From contig NZ_CP017755.1 of assembly GCF_001854325.1 (NCBI RefSeq), forward strand, positions 372,001 through 436,000: a stretch of DNA of 64,000 nt. The letters run 5' to 3'. This document shows, in pieces, positions 23,366-32,324 of this stretch; positions within the stretch are counted from its first letter, which is position 1, and each line of letters starts with the position of its first letter. The translations under genes and the position numbers were made by a program. This DNA comes from Cupriavidus malaysiensis (lineage in GTDB: Bacteria; Pseudomonadota; Gammaproteobacteria; Burkholderiales; Burkholderiaceae). The notes beneath the pieces are model-generated. The model was not told where the DNA came from and searched no databases. It worked only from the letters and a program-made list of their open reading frames with translations.

Positions 23366-24460
23366 ATGCGCCTCGAACTTCTCCTCACACATCCCTGGTT
23401 CGGCACCTGGATGGCGGCCTTGGTCGCCGTCGCCGTTGCGCTGCTGGCGCATCGCATCGGCCGCGTGCTGCTCCTGCGCATCACCCGGTCCGCGCCCGTG
23501 CCGCATGCCATCGTCAGGAAGGCGCGCGCGCCGTCCAAGGCCGTGCTGCTGCTGCTGGCCTTGCAGACGGTCTGGCAGGCCGCGCCGGATGCGCTGCCAT
23601 GGATCGACATGGTGCGCCATCTCAACGGGCTGCTGATGATCGTCGCCACCACCTGGCTGGTGGCGCGCATGATCGCGGGCTTCGCCCTGGGCGTGATGGA
23701 GCGCCATCCGGTCGATGTCGCGGACAATATCAACGCCCGCCGCATCCACACCCAGACGCGGGTGCTGGCGCGCATCGCCATGACGCTGGCGGTGGTGATG
23801 GGCGCGGCCATGCTGCTGATGACCTTCCCCGGTGCCCGCCAGGTCGGCACCAGCCTGCTGGCCTCGGCCGGCGTGGTCGGCGTGGTGGCCGGTATCGCTG
23901 CCAAGCCGGTCTTCAGCAATATGATCGCCGGCCTGCAACTGGCGCTGACCCAGCCGCTCCGCCTCGACGACGTGCTGATCGTGGAGGGCGAGTGGGGACG
24001 CGTGGAGGAGATCACCTCGACCTACGTGGTGCTGCGCATCTGGGACGAGCGCCGCCTCATCATTCCCCTGCAGTACTTCATCGAGAAGCCGTTCCAGAAC
24101 TGGACCCGCAACAATTCGCAGCTGATGGGCTCGGTGTTCTTCCATGTGGACTACGGCATGCCGCTGGCGCCGCTGCGGGCCGAACTGGAGCGCATCGTGC
24201 AGGCCGCGCCGCAGTGGGACCAGCGCTTCTTCAACCTGGTGGTCACCGATGCCACGGAGCGCACCATGCAGTTGCGCGTGCTGTGCACCGCGGCTTCCTC
24301 CGGCCAGGTGTGGGACCTGCGCTGCCAGGTGCGGGAAGGGCTGATCGACTTCATGCAGCGCGAGTATCCGCAGTTCCTGCCGCGGCTGCGGGTGGAGGGG
24401 GAGGGCGCGCGGGAGGGGGCGCAGGAGGGGGCGCGGGACGGAGCGCCGCCGGACGCCTGA
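23366..24460 (+). CDS. MscS-family mechanosensitive ion channel
   Basis: A 364-residue inner-membrane protein with hydrophobic segments near residues 12-30, 55-70, 85-110, 130-155 and 165-190. The pore-lining helix and MscS beta domain are recognisable (SAGVVGVVAGIAAKPVFSNM, then GLQLALTQPLRLDDVLIVEG and GRVEEITSTYVVLRIWDERR). The C-terminal cytoplasmic cage follows. The last 25 residues are a Glu/Gly/Ala repeat tail (REGAQEGARDGA) from GGAGGGGGC-type repeats. It would release solutes on hypo-osmotic shock. No operon partner is evident. Confidence 0.87.
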   Translation: MRLELLLTHPWFGTWMAALVAVAVALLAHRIGRVLLLRITRSAPVPHAIVRKARAPSKAVLLLLALQTVWQAAPDALPWIDMVRHLNGLLMIVATTWLVARMIAGFALGVMERHPVDVADNINARRIHTQTRVLARIAMTLAVVMGAAMLLMTFPGARQVGTSLLASAGVVGVVAGIAAKPVFSNMIAGLQLALTQPLRLDDVLIVEGEWGRVEEITSTYVVLRIWDERRLIIPLQYFIEKPFQNWTRNNSQLMGSVFFHVDYGMPLAPLRAELERIVQAAPQWDQRFFNLVVTDATERTMQLRVLCTAASSGQVWDLRCQVREGLIDFMQREYPQFLPRLRVEGEGAREGAQEGARDGAPPDA

Positions 24461-24771
24461 GCTCGCCTGGCCGCGCGCCACCGGCCCGCACCGCTTCGTC
24501 CGTGCTCGTCCGTGTTCATCCCCGCCGCGCCGTGGCCGGGCCATCGTCGGTTTCCCCGGTTCCCCGCGCTTCCCCGACCTTGCCGACCGCTGCGGCACCC
24601 GGTCGCTCCCGTTTTCCGCCGTCTTCCGCCGTTCCCCGCCGTTCCCGCCATTCCGCGCCGGATGTCCCAATTCGGCAAATGGATGTCCCAGATAAGCAAG
24701 CGCAAGCCCGCCGCGCGCCCGAAGATAGCCACAGCCGGCACGAACGGCGAGACATCGGAGGAGACGCGGAA
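24461..24771. other. Intergenic region with degenerate repeats
   Basis: 311 bases without a gene. It contains imperfect CCGTTCCCCG/TTCCGCCGT-type repeats (about 24605-24655) and a tandem pair of GGATGTCCCA sites (listed separately). Confidence 0.6.
24660..24690. promoter_or_regulatory. Tandem GGATGTCCCA direct repeats (candidate AraC-type operator)
   Basis: GGATGTCCCA occurs at 24660-24669 and 24681-24690, exactly 21 bases apart (two helical turns), with partial similarity continuing after each copy (shared GCAA). AraC-family activators bind such direct repeats. The likely partner is the AraC gene at the far end of this operon (28912-29946). The repeats end 81 bases before the dioxygenase start. 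Confidence 0.45.
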
Positions 24772-25617
24772 ATGAAGATCAGGCCCATCACCCCGGCCAT
24801 CGGGGCGGAGATTTCGTCGGTCCACCTGGGCGAGGCGGCGCGCGACGCCGGCTTGTTCGCGCAGATCAAGGCGGCACTGCTCCAGTACAAGGTGCTGTTC
24901 TTCCGCCGGCAGGACATCACGCGCGCCGAGCACGTGGCCTTCGCCGGGCGCTTCGGCGCGCTCGAGACCCATCCGGTCGCGGGCAGCGATCCGGACCATC
25001 CCGGCCTGGTGCGCATCTACCGCAGCGACAACCCGCACAGCTACGAGAACAACTATCACTGCGACGGCCTGTGGCGGCCCAATCCGGCCATGGGGGCGGT
25101 GCTGCGCTGCATCGAGTGCCCGGAGATCGGTGGCGACACCATCTGGGTGAACATGGTGAAGGCGTACGAAGAGCTGCCGGAAGAGGTCAAGCGCAAGCTC
25201 GACGGCCTGCGCGCGCGCGCCAGCATCGAGCAGAGCTTCGGCGCGGTGATGACGCCGGAAGCGCGCGCCAAGCTGGCCCAGGACCATCCGGCGGTGGAGC
25301 ACCCGGTGGTGCGCACCCATCCGGAGACCGGCGAGAAGGTGCTGTTCGTGGGCGCGGGCTTCACCACGCATTTCACCAACTACAGCACGCCGGCCAATGT
25401 GCGCCACGGTATCGACAAGGCGCCGGGCGCTGCCTTGCTGCTCAACTACCTGATCAGCCGCGCCACCATTCCCGAGTACCAGGTGCGCTGGTCATGGCAG
25501 CAAGGCGACGTCGCCGTGTGGGACAACCGCTCCACCCAGCACTACGCCCTCAACGACTACTGGCCGGCGCCGCGCAAGATGGAGCGCGCCGGCATCATCG
25601 GCGACATCCCCTGCTGA
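24772..25617 (+). CDS. TauD/TfdA-family 2-oxoglutarate-dependent dioxygenase
   Basis: A 281-residue Fe(II)/2-oxoglutarate dioxygenase. The iron ligands are the H-x-D of NNYHCDGLW (about 88-90) and the distal His in STQHYALNDYW, with the oxoglutarate-binding Arg in the following PAPRKMERAGI. The family includes TauD (taurine), TfdA (2,4-D) and carnitine or alkylsulfate enzymes. Substrate residues do not tell which, but it is first in an operon with a BKACE enzyme, a Bug receptor and an oxidoreductase. It probably opens the attack on an imported organic acid or ether. A GGAGGAG site precedes the ATG. Confidence 0.87.
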   Translation: MKIRPITPAIGAEISSVHLGEAARDAGLFAQIKAALLQYKVLFFRRQDITRAEHVAFAGRFGALETHPVAGSDPDHPGLVRIYRSDNPHSYENNYHCDGLWRPNPAMGAVLRCIECPEIGGDTIWVNMVKAYEELPEEVKRKLDGLRARASIEQSFGAVMTPEARAKLAQDHPAVEHPVVRTHPETGEKVLFVGAGFTTHFTNYSTPANVRHGIDKAPGAALLLNYLISRATIPEYQVRWSWQQGDVAVWDNRSTQHYALNDYWPAPRKMERAGIIGDIPC

Positions 25618-25708
25618 GCGCCCGCGCGGCAGCGTTGCCCCGAAGCACCGATCCCCCGCCCGAGCGCTCCCTGCCGAAGCGCGGGCACCCCCTACCCGGA
25701 GACACCCC

Positions 25709-26767
25709 ATGAACTTCCTCGACGGCCATCTCTTTCCCGAGAACCAGCAGCCGCTGATCATCACCGCCGCCCCCTACGCGCCCGGCTGGCTGCCCTCCGA
25801 CTTCCCGGAGGACATCCCGGTCACGATGGAGGCGCAGATCCAGAAGGCGGTGGACTGCTACAACGCCGGCGCCACCGTGCTGCACCTGCATGTGCGCGAG
25901 CTCGACGGCAAGGGCTCCAAGCGCCTGTCCAAGTTCAACGAGCTGATTGCCGGCGTGCGCGCCGCCGTGCCGGAGATGATCATCCAGGTGGGCGGTTCGA
26001 TCTCCTTTGCGCCCGAGAACGAGGGCCAGGCCGCCAAATGGCTGTCGGACGACACGCGCCACATGCTGGCCGAGCTGGAGCCGGTGCCGGACCAGGTCAC
26101 GGTGACCGTCAACACCTCGCAGATGAACGTGACCGACCACGCCGAGGACGCCGACTTCCGCGGCACCTCGCGCGAGAACCCCGCCATCTTTCACGCCTAC
26201 AAGGAGATGACGGTGCCCGCGCAGCCGGGCTGGGTCGAGGAGCATGTGCGCCGCCTGAGCGCCAGGGGCATCCAGAGCGCCTTCCAGTGCTACAACACCA
26301 ACAGCTTCGAGTCGGTGGAGCGCTTGATGCGCCGCGGCTTCTACAAGGGGCCGCTGGTCATGAACTGGGTCGCCATCGGCGGCGGCATGGACACGCCCAA
26401 CGTCTACAGCCTCGCCAACTTCATGCGCGGCGTACCCGACGGCGCGGTGGTCACGGTGGAGAGCAATGTGCGTAACGTGCTGCCGGTCAACATGATGGGC
26501 ATCGCCATGGGCCTGCACGTGCGCTGCGGTACCGAGGACGTGATCTGGAACCAGAAGCGCAGCGCGAAGATGAGCACCGTGGAGCAGATCGAGCAGCTGG
26601 TGCGTATCTCGCGCGAGTTCGGCCGCGACATCGCCAGCGCGCGCCAGGCGCGCGAGATCAGCAAGATCGGCGTCTTCTACGACTCGGTGGAGGAATCCCT
26701 GCAGGCGAACGGCTTCGCGCCCAACCGCAACGGCGGCACCCAGGGCTTCCTGCGCAAGACGCATTGA
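25709..26767 (+). CDS. BKACE (beta-keto acid cleavage) enzyme, DUF849 family
   Basis: A 352-residue zinc-dependent TIM-barrel enzyme of the BKACE family, which condenses a beta-keto acid with acetyl-CoA to give a CoA ester and acetoacetate; 3-keto-5-aminohexanoate (Kce) is only the first known substrate. Family marks: LIITAAPYAPGW at the N-terminus, ATVLHLHVRELDGKGS carrying the zinc-binding H-x-H, and VNTSQMNVTDH. An ESNVRNVLP segment follows. It is longer than classic Kce (about 275). Second gene of the dioxygenase operon; the substrate would be the beta-keto acid made by its neighbours. Confidence 0.85.
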   Translation: MNFLDGHLFPENQQPLIITAAPYAPGWLPSDFPEDIPVTMEAQIQKAVDCYNAGATVLHLHVRELDGKGSKRLSKFNELIAGVRAAVPEMIIQVGGSISFAPENEGQAAKWLSDDTRHMLAELEPVPDQVTVTVNTSQMNVTDHAEDADFRGTSRENPAIFHAYKEMTVPAQPGWVEEHVRRLSARGIQSAFQCYNTNSFESVERLMRRGFYKGPLVMNWVAIGGGMDTPNVYSLANFMRGVPDGAVVTVESNVRNVLPVNMMGIAMGLHVRCGTEDVIWNQKRSAKMSTVEQIEQLVRISREFGRDIASARQAREISKIGVFYDSVEESLQANGFAPNRNGGTQGFLRKTH

Positions 26768-26832
26768 GCGCGGCGGCTCGGTAAGAGGCCAGGTGCCGGC
26801 ATGCGGCCGGACATCACAACGAGGAGACTGCC

Positions 26833-27837
26833 ATGCAACGCTTCACCCCGATCCTGCGCCGGCTTGCGGCGCCCACGCTGGCGCTCGCGCTGGCCCTGGG
26901 CGCGCTCGCGCCGGCCATGCGCACCGCCGCTGCCGCCGAATGGCCGGCCCGGCCGCTGCGCATCCTGCTCGGCGCCCCGCCGGGCGGCACCGCGGACATC
27001 GTCGCGCGCCTCTATGCGGTCGAGCTGCAGCGCGCGCTCGGGCAGCCGGTGATCGTCGACTACAAGCCCGGGGCGGCCGGCACCATCGCGGTCCAGACCA
27101 TGCTGTCCGCGCCGCGTGACGGCTATACCTTCCTGCTGATCCAGAAGGGCATCGCCGCCGAAGTGCCCCATGCCATCAAGGTTTCCTACGATCCCTTCAA
27201 GGACATCGTGCCGGTCGCGCAACTGACCCGGCAGGGGCTGATGCTGGTCGGCAATCCGGGCCTGCCGGCGAAGAGCCTCGCCGAGCTGGTGGCCTATATC
27301 AAGGCCAATCCCGGCAAGCTCGACTACGCTAACTTCGGCATCGGCCTGCGCGGCCAGACCATCGGCGTGCAGTTCAACCGGCTGGCCGGACTCCAGACCG
27401 GCAGCGTCAACTACAAGGGATCGCCGCCCGCGCTGCAGGACATCATGGGCGGACAGGTCGCGCTGATGTTCGACGGCCCGGCCTCGTCGCTGCCGCTGAT
27501 CAAGGGCGGCAGGCTGCGCGCCTTCGCCATCGCCTTCCCCAAGCGCATCGCCGCGCTGCCCGACGTGCCCACCTTCGCGGAACTGGGCTACCCCGAACTC
27601 AACGAGGTGGGCTGGATGGGCCTGTGGGCGGCGTCGGGCGTGCCGCCGGCCATCGTGGCCAAGGTGCGCGAGGCCGCCATCCAGGCGATGCAGTCGCGCG
27701 GCCTGCAGAAGAAGCTGGAGGAACTCGGCATGGAGGCCGGCACGCCGGTGGCCACCGAGGCGCTGGCGCGCGACGTGCGCGAATCCTACGAGCGCCAGGG
27801 CGCGCTGCTGCGCTCGATCGGCTTCACGCCGCAGTGA
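26833..27837 (+). CDS. Bug-family tripartite tricarboxylate-type solute receptor
   Basis: A 334-residue periplasmic binding protein of the Bug (TctC-like) family, greatly expanded in Bordetella and Cupriavidus. Signal peptide up to about residue 35 (…RTAAAAEWPARPLRILLGAPPGG), with the family's PGGTADIVARL and VIVDYKPGAAGTIA segments. The later block is DVPTFAELGYPELNEVGW. It captures a carboxylated solute for a TctAB-type permease, but no tctA/tctB genes are nearby, as is usual for orphan Bug genes. Its place in this operon suggests it recognises the operon's substrate. Confidence 0.9.
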   Translation: MQRFTPILRRLAAPTLALALALGALAPAMRTAAAAEWPARPLRILLGAPPGGTADIVARLYAVELQRALGQPVIVDYKPGAAGTIAVQTMLSAPRDGYTFLLIQKGIAAEVPHAIKVSYDPFKDIVPVAQLTRQGLMLVGNPGLPAKSLAELVAYIKANPGKLDYANFGIGLRGQTIGVQFNRLAGLQTGSVNYKGSPPALQDIMGGQVALMFDGPASSLPLIKGGRLRAFAIAFPKRIAALPDVPTFAELGYPELNEVGWMGLWAASGVPPAIVAKVREAAIQAMQSRGLQKKLEELGMEAGTPVATEALARDVRESYERQGALLRSIGFTPQ

Positions 27838-27894
27838 GGCCGCCCGGCCGGCGGGGGAACAGGACATGAACAGGCAGGACCGACAGGAGCAAGC

Positions 27895-28869
27895 ATGAAA
27901 GCGGCACAGGTACTACCCGGCGCGGACGGCGGACGCATCGTCGTGCAGGAGATCCCCGCACCCACGCCGAAGGCCGGCGAAGTGCTGGTCCGGGTGCGGG
28001 CATCGGGCGTCAACTACGGCGAGATCAAGTACATGCGCGAGCACCGTACCGGCCTGCCGATGACTGCCGGGGTGGAGTTCGCCGGGGAAGTGGCCGCCGT
28101 GGGCGAGGGGGCCGGCGGCTGGCGCGAGGGCGACCGCGTCATGGGCCACGGCCGCGGCTGCCACGCGCAGTACGTGCTCGCCGCGCCGCAGGCGCTGATG
28201 GCGGTGCCGGACACGGTGTCGTGGGTCGACGCCGCGGCCTTTCCCAATGTCTTCATCACCGCGCACGATGCCCTGGTCAGCAATGGCGCGCTGCAGGCCG
28301 GCGAGTCCGTCTACATCAACGGCGCCTCGGGCGGCGTCGGCATGGCGGCGATCATGATCGCGTCGGCGCTGGGCGCGCGGCCGGTGATCGCCTCCTCGCG
28401 CTCGGCGGAGAAACTGGCGCGCCTGGCCGGCTACGGCGTCGACGTCGGCCTGCTGGCCGGACAGGAGCCGCTGGCCGGACGCCTGCGGGACGCCACCGAC
28501 GGGCGCGGTGTCGACGTCATCCTCGACACCATCGGCGGCACGGTGTTCGAAGATCACGTGCAGAGCCTCGCCGTCAAAGGGCGGCTGGTGAACCTGGCCC
28601 GCCTCGGCGGCGCCAGCACCGCCCGCCTCGACCTCAACCTGCTGTGGCTGAACCGCCTGAAGCTGATGGGCGCCACCTTCCGCACGCGCACCGAGCCGGA
28701 GCGCCTCGCCTGCGTGCAGGCCTGCGCGCGCGACCTGCTGCCGTGGTTCGGCGCCGGCAAGCTGCGCCTGCCGATCGACCGCGTGTTCGCGCTGGACGCG
28801 ATCGGCGACGCCTACGACTACATCCTGCGCAGCCAGCACATGGGCAAGATCGTGCTGTCGGTGGACTGA
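27895..28869 (+). CDS. NADPH:quinone oxidoreductase-like medium-chain dehydrogenase
   Basis: A 324-residue MDR-superfamily oxidoreductase without catalytic zinc ligands. GroES-like N-terminal domain (MKAAQVLPGADGG, VRVRASGVNYGEIKYM), then a Rossmann NADPH site (YINGASGGVGMAAIMIAS). The C-terminus resembles quinone oxidoreductase/QOR and crotonyl-CoA-type reductases. Last gene of the dioxygenase-BKACE operon, 57 bases after the receptor gene. It probably reduces an enone, enal or quinone intermediate; the true substrate is unknown. Confidence 0.85.
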   Translation: MKAAQVLPGADGGRIVVQEIPAPTPKAGEVLVRVRASGVNYGEIKYMREHRTGLPMTAGVEFAGEVAAVGEGAGGWREGDRVMGHGRGCHAQYVLAAPQALMAVPDTVSWVDAAAFPNVFITAHDALVSNGALQAGESVYINGASGGVGMAAIMIASALGARPVIASSRSAEKLARLAGYGVDVGLLAGQEPLAGRLRDATDGRGVDVILDTIGGTVFEDHVQSLAVKGRLVNLARLGGASTARLDLNLLWLNRLKLMGATFRTRTEPERLACVQACARDLLPWFGAGKLRLPIDRVFALDAIGDAYDYILRSQHMGKIVLSVD

Positions 28870-28911
28870 GCGCGCTTCCAACTTCCTTTGCATCGCCGTG
28901 CCAGGCCGACG

Positions 28912-29946
28912 CTAGCCCGCCAGGGCCCGCGCCGCCGGCGCGGCGTTCTGCTTGCGCCACTGCGTCACGCTGCAACCGAAGGCGGCGCGGAACCAGTGGC
29001 TGAAGCTGCTCTGGGTGGCGAAGCCCAGCAGGCTGGCGATCTCGCCGAGCGGCAGGTCGCTTTCGGCGAGGTGGCGCAGTACCAGCTGTGAACGCACCTC
29101 GTCGAGCAGTGCCGAGAAGCTCAGCCCGTCGGCATCGAGATGGCGGTGCAGCGTGCGCCGGTCGACGCGCAGGTGGCGCGCCACCTGCTGGGCCGTGCAG
29201 CGGCCGCCCGGCAGCAGCGCCAGGATCAGCTCGCGGCATGACTCGCGCGTGCCCTCGCCGCGGCGCCGCAGCGCGGCATCGAGATAGTCGCGCGCCAGCC
29301 GCGCCGCGCCGGACTGCGCGGGCGCGCGTGGCCGGTCCAGGTCCGCCGCCGCGCAGACGATGCCGTTGAAGGCCTGGTTGAACTTGGGCTGGCGGCCGAA
29401 GAAGGCGCGGTGGGCCGACAGGTCCGCCGGCGCGCGGTGCGTGAAGCAGACCTGCTGCGGCCGCCACTGTGGGCCGATCAGTTCGCGCAGGATGCGGAAC
29501 ATCATGGCCACCGTCAGCTCCATCGCCTGGCGCGTGGCCGCTCCCGGGGTGGGCAGCAGATCCTCGCGGATGACCACGGTCTGGTCCGTTTCCTCTATGT
29601 GCGTCACCAGGGCGGCGCTGATCAGCTTCAGGTAGCGGCACAAGGTATCGAGCGCCAGCCGGGGGGAGGCCTCTTCCTTCAGCACCAGGCTGATCGGCCC
29701 CAGGTTGGAAAACCCGCGCCGCGCCGCCAGCCGCAGCGCGAGGTCCTCCACCCCGGTGGCGCTGGCGGTCAGCTCCAGCAGCTCGCGCAGGGCGCGGCTC
29801 GGAATCAGGGCCTCGGGGTCCTTCAGCAGCCGCATCGACAAGCCCGCCTTGCGCAGCAGGGCGCCAGGATCCTGGCCGAGCGACTGCACCAGTTCGATGT
29901 AGCCGTTCAGGCTGGCACTGCGGACCAGTCTCCCGACTTGTTCCAT
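28912..29946 (-). CDS. AraC-family regulator with Arabinose_bd-type N-terminus
   Basis: A 344-residue regulator: N-terminal ligand domain of the PF12625 (OruR/ArgR-like) type (NGYIELVQSLGQDPGALLRK), and a C-terminal double HTH (CTAQQVARHLRVDRRTLHRHL, then LGFATQSSFSHWFRAAFGCSV). The ATG at 29946 follows GGAGTCAG. It converges on the oxidoreductase gene (42 bases between stops) and is the only regulator near the dioxygenase-BKACE operon, so it is the best candidate to control it through the GGATGTCCCA repeats upstream of that operon. Confidence 0.87.
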   Translation of the reverse strand: MEQVGRLVRSASLNGYIELVQSLGQDPGALLRKAGLSMRLLKDPEALIPSRALRELLELTASATGVEDLALRLAARRGFSNLGPISLVLKEEASPRLALDTLCRYLKLISAALVTHIEETDQTVVIREDLLPTPGAATRQAMELTVAMMFRILRELIGPQWRPQQVCFTHRAPADLSAHRAFFGRQPKFNQAFNGIVCAAADLDRPRAPAQSGAARLARDYLDAALRRRGEGTRESCRELILALLPGGRCTAQQVARHLRVDRRTLHRHLDADGLSFSALLDEVRSQLVLRHLAESDLPLGEIASLLGFATQSSFSHWFRAAFGCSVTQWRKQNAAPAARALAG

Positions 29947-30131
29947 TCTGCTGACTCCACACGCTTGGCTGCCATGCCGGGAGGCTTGGGACAGGACCGG
30001 CAGAGGCGGGCGGGAGGCCCCGCACGCTGCCGGCATCGGCGTGAAGTATGCCTGAGGTCGTGGCGCCGGGTCGAGCAAGCGGGGGCCTGGCGCGTGCAAT
30101 GCGCTACGGGCGCCGGAGACAGGCGAGGAGC

Positions 30132-31172
30132 TCAGCGCCGGAGCGGATCGGCCAGGCCATATGCCGCATCGATCAGTTCGACGGCACGCAAGCAGTCCCG
30201 TGCACTCGCCGGGGGAGGGCCGCCGGCACGCCATGCGTCCAGGGTCTTGCGCAGCATCCCGAACGCAGGATTCCCATCCGGCTCTCCGGGCAGGGATGTC
30301 TCGTCGTCCGTGCCGACGATGCGCAGCATGCCATCCTTGGCCATCAGTAGCGCATGCTGGCCGCAGATCTTCCATTCGCCGTCGGCGCCGTCGAGCAGCC
30401 GATCCCGGCTTGGCAGATTGGTGGCGCCTTCGGTGGTGCGGCGCGGGTAGGCATTGCCAACTTCCAGCGTGGCGAGCACACCGCTTTCGCTGCGCAGCAG
30501 CACGCTTGCATAGTCTTCTACCGCCTGGCCGAGCGCACCATTGCTGATCTGTGCTGCGGTGACCACCCACGGCTCGTCGACCAGCACCCGCAGCGCGTCC
30601 AGGCCGTGCGTGCCCAGATTGCGCAGACAGCCGCCGGCCGACGCCTCCGGGTCAAGCATCCAGGCGGAATCCCAGGCGGGGTAGCGTGCGGAACTGAAGC
30701 GGTTCATGCGGATGTAGATGTGGGACAGGCGGCCGAAGCGCCCCTCGACAAGCATCTCGCGCGCCTTGCGCATGAATGGCGCGTCGCGCTGGGGCAGTGG
30801 AACGGCGACGAAGGCGCCCCGCGCCGTGGCTTTGTCGACAATGCCACGGACTTCGGCGGCGTTGCGTCCCATCGGCTTTTCCATCAGGAAGTCGATGCCC
30901 CGATCCAGCAGGTCATGCGCACGCCGCGCCATGCGGTCGTGACGGCCGAGCGCAACGACGAAATCCGGTTGCTCGCTGTCGAGCATCGCCAGGTGGTCGG
31001 CGTAGACGGCACCGACCCCGACGGCCCGTGCACGCTTCGCAGCGATCTCGGCATCGTCATCATGCAGTGCCACTACCTCCACGTCTTCCATTTGAACCAG
31101 ATGTTTCAGGTAGGCGGCGTCATAGATTGAGTGCCAGTGACTGACGTCGATGGCGGCAATGCGGATCGGCAT
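30132..31172 (-). CDS. Gfo/Idh/MocA-family NAD(P)-dependent oxidoreductase
   Basis: A 346-residue dehydrogenase with a Rossmann N-terminus (MPIRIAAIDVSHWHS, unusual because the GxGxxG loop reads DVSHWHSIYD) and the family lysine in MEKPMGRNAAEV. A C-terminal alpha/beta domain includes GGCLRNLGTHGLDAL. The ATG at 31172 has AAAGGAAAG before it. It is divergent from the aromatic cluster and shares its operator-bearing intergenic region, so it may be co-regulated. The family acts on sugars, inositols, bile acids or dihydrodiols (e.g. phthalate dihydrodiol dehydrogenase-like members); the substrate is uncertain. Confidence 0.8.
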   Translation of the reverse strand: MPIRIAAIDVSHWHSIYDAAYLKHLVQMEDVEVVALHDDDAEIAAKRARAVGVGAVYADHLAMLDSEQPDFVVALGRHDRMARRAHDLLDRGIDFLMEKPMGRNAAEVRGIVDKATARGAFVAVPLPQRDAPFMRKAREMLVEGRFGRLSHIYIRMNRFSSARYPAWDSAWMLDPEASAGGCLRNLGTHGLDALRVLVDEPWVVTAAQISNGALGQAVEDYASVLLRSESGVLATLEVGNAYPRRTTEGATNLPSRDRLLDGADGEWKICGQHALLMAKDGMLRIVGTDDETSLPGEPDGNPAFGMLRKTLDAWRAGGPPPASARDCLRAVELIDAAYGLADPLRR

Positions 31173-31293
31173 GGCTTTCCTTTGCATGGGTGGTGAAACA
31201 GGCCAGGCCCCCGGGGCCGGAGGCGTCGCCGCCGTCATGTCTTCTGGCCGGCGGCAGGCCTGGTGACTTCGATCGTGACTGGAGTGTACATAA

Positions 31294-31340
31294 GGTTGGT
31301 GTGCATATCAATTTATTGACCGTACGCCAATCGTTGGTAT
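31294..31340. promoter_or_regulatory. MarR-like operator pair upstream of the aromatic operon
   Basis: GGTTGGTGTGC (31294-31304) and, 22 bases on, the inverted repeat CCAA-TCG-TTGG (31327-31337) followed by TAT. Close relatives of both sequences recur upstream of the MarR/decarboxylase genes and the porin gene. The sites lie in the divergent region between the Gfo/Idh/MocA gene and the FAH gene. Confidence 0.6.
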
Positions 31341-31460
31341 ACTCACCATATCGAAACGACCCGAAGAGACAACGCCAAGCACGCGTTGCTTGCCTGAGAA
31401 GTGGTCGGGATGGTCGTTCCTTATACCGCCGGGTGCCAACTCTTCCTTCTGGAGACAAAC

Positions 31461-32324
31461 TTGAAGCTCTGTCGATTCAACAATGACCGCGTGGGCGTCG
31501 TCCTGTCAGGACAGGTGGTGGACGTGACGGAAGCTGTCACGCGAGTACTGGAGGGCTTGCCGCCGGTGGATGGCGATCCCCTGATCGCCTACCTCGACCA
31601 GGTTCGCGCCGGATTGCCGTCGGATCTGCTGGCGCGGCAAGCCGCGCCGGCCAGCGCCGTCAGCCTGCTTGCGCCGGTGCGCTTGCCAGGCAAGATCGTG
31701 GCGGCGCCGGTCAACTATCACGCGCATATCGCTGAGATGCTGGCGAGCAATATTTCTCCGGGACACAACCTGGCGGATATCGAGAAGGCAGGTCTGTTCC
31801 TCAAGGCGACATCGTCCCTGGTGGGGGCTGCCCAGGGAGTCGCGGTGCGCTTTCCCGAGCGGCGGACCGACTACGAGGTGGAGCTGGTAGCAGTGATCGG
31901 TCGCGCCGCGAGCGAGGTGCCGGTGGAGGAAGCCTTGGACTACGTCGCCGGCTATGCGGTCGGCCTTGACATCACCGTACGCGGTACCGAGGATCGCAGC
32001 TTCCGCAAGTCGATCGATAGCTATACGGTGCTTGGCCCCTGGCTGACCACTCGGGATGAGATCGAAGATCCGAACGCCCTGCGGTTGTGGTTGTCGCAGA
32101 ATGGCATCGTGAGGCAGAACACGTCCACGGCCGACATGGTGCTCAGCGTCGCGGAGCTGATTGCCTTCGCTTCGCGCTTCTACACGCTCAAGCCAGGCGA
32201 CCTGCTGTTCACCGGCACGCCGGAAGGCGTGGGTCCGATCCACCCAGGCGATTTCCTGCATGCCGCCTGCGATGGCCTGGATGCCATGGATGTCCGGGTA
32301 CGTGCCTATGGAGACGAGGCATGA
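31461..32324 (+). CDS. Fumarylacetoacetate hydrolase family protein (fumarylpyruvate-hydrolase-like)
   Basis: A 287-residue FAH-fold C-C hydrolase/decarboxylase. The start is TTG (MKLCRFNNDRVGVV is the standard FAH beginning) with GGAGA just upstream. Metal-binding motifs include NYHAHIAEM and YEVELVAVIGR, and later VRGTEDRSFRKSID and FTGTPEGVGPI. It is coupled to the next gene, a gentisate-dioxygenase-like cupin, by an ATGA overlap. That pairing suggests it hydrolyses the ring-cleavage product (fumaryl- or maleylpyruvate type) to pyruvate and a C4 acid. Confidence 0.85.
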   Translation: MKLCRFNNDRVGVVLSGQVVDVTEAVTRVLEGLPPVDGDPLIAYLDQVRAGLPSDLLARQAAPASAVSLLAPVRLPGKIVAAPVNYHAHIAEMLASNISPGHNLADIEKAGLFLKATSSLVGAAQGVAVRFPERRTDYEVELVAVIGRAASEVPVEEALDYVAGYAVGLDITVRGTEDRSFRKSIDSYTVLGPWLTTRDEIEDPNALRLWLSQNGIVRQNTSTADMVLSVAELIAFASRFYTLKPGDLLFTGTPEGVGPIHPGDFLHAACDGLDAMDVRVRAYGDEA

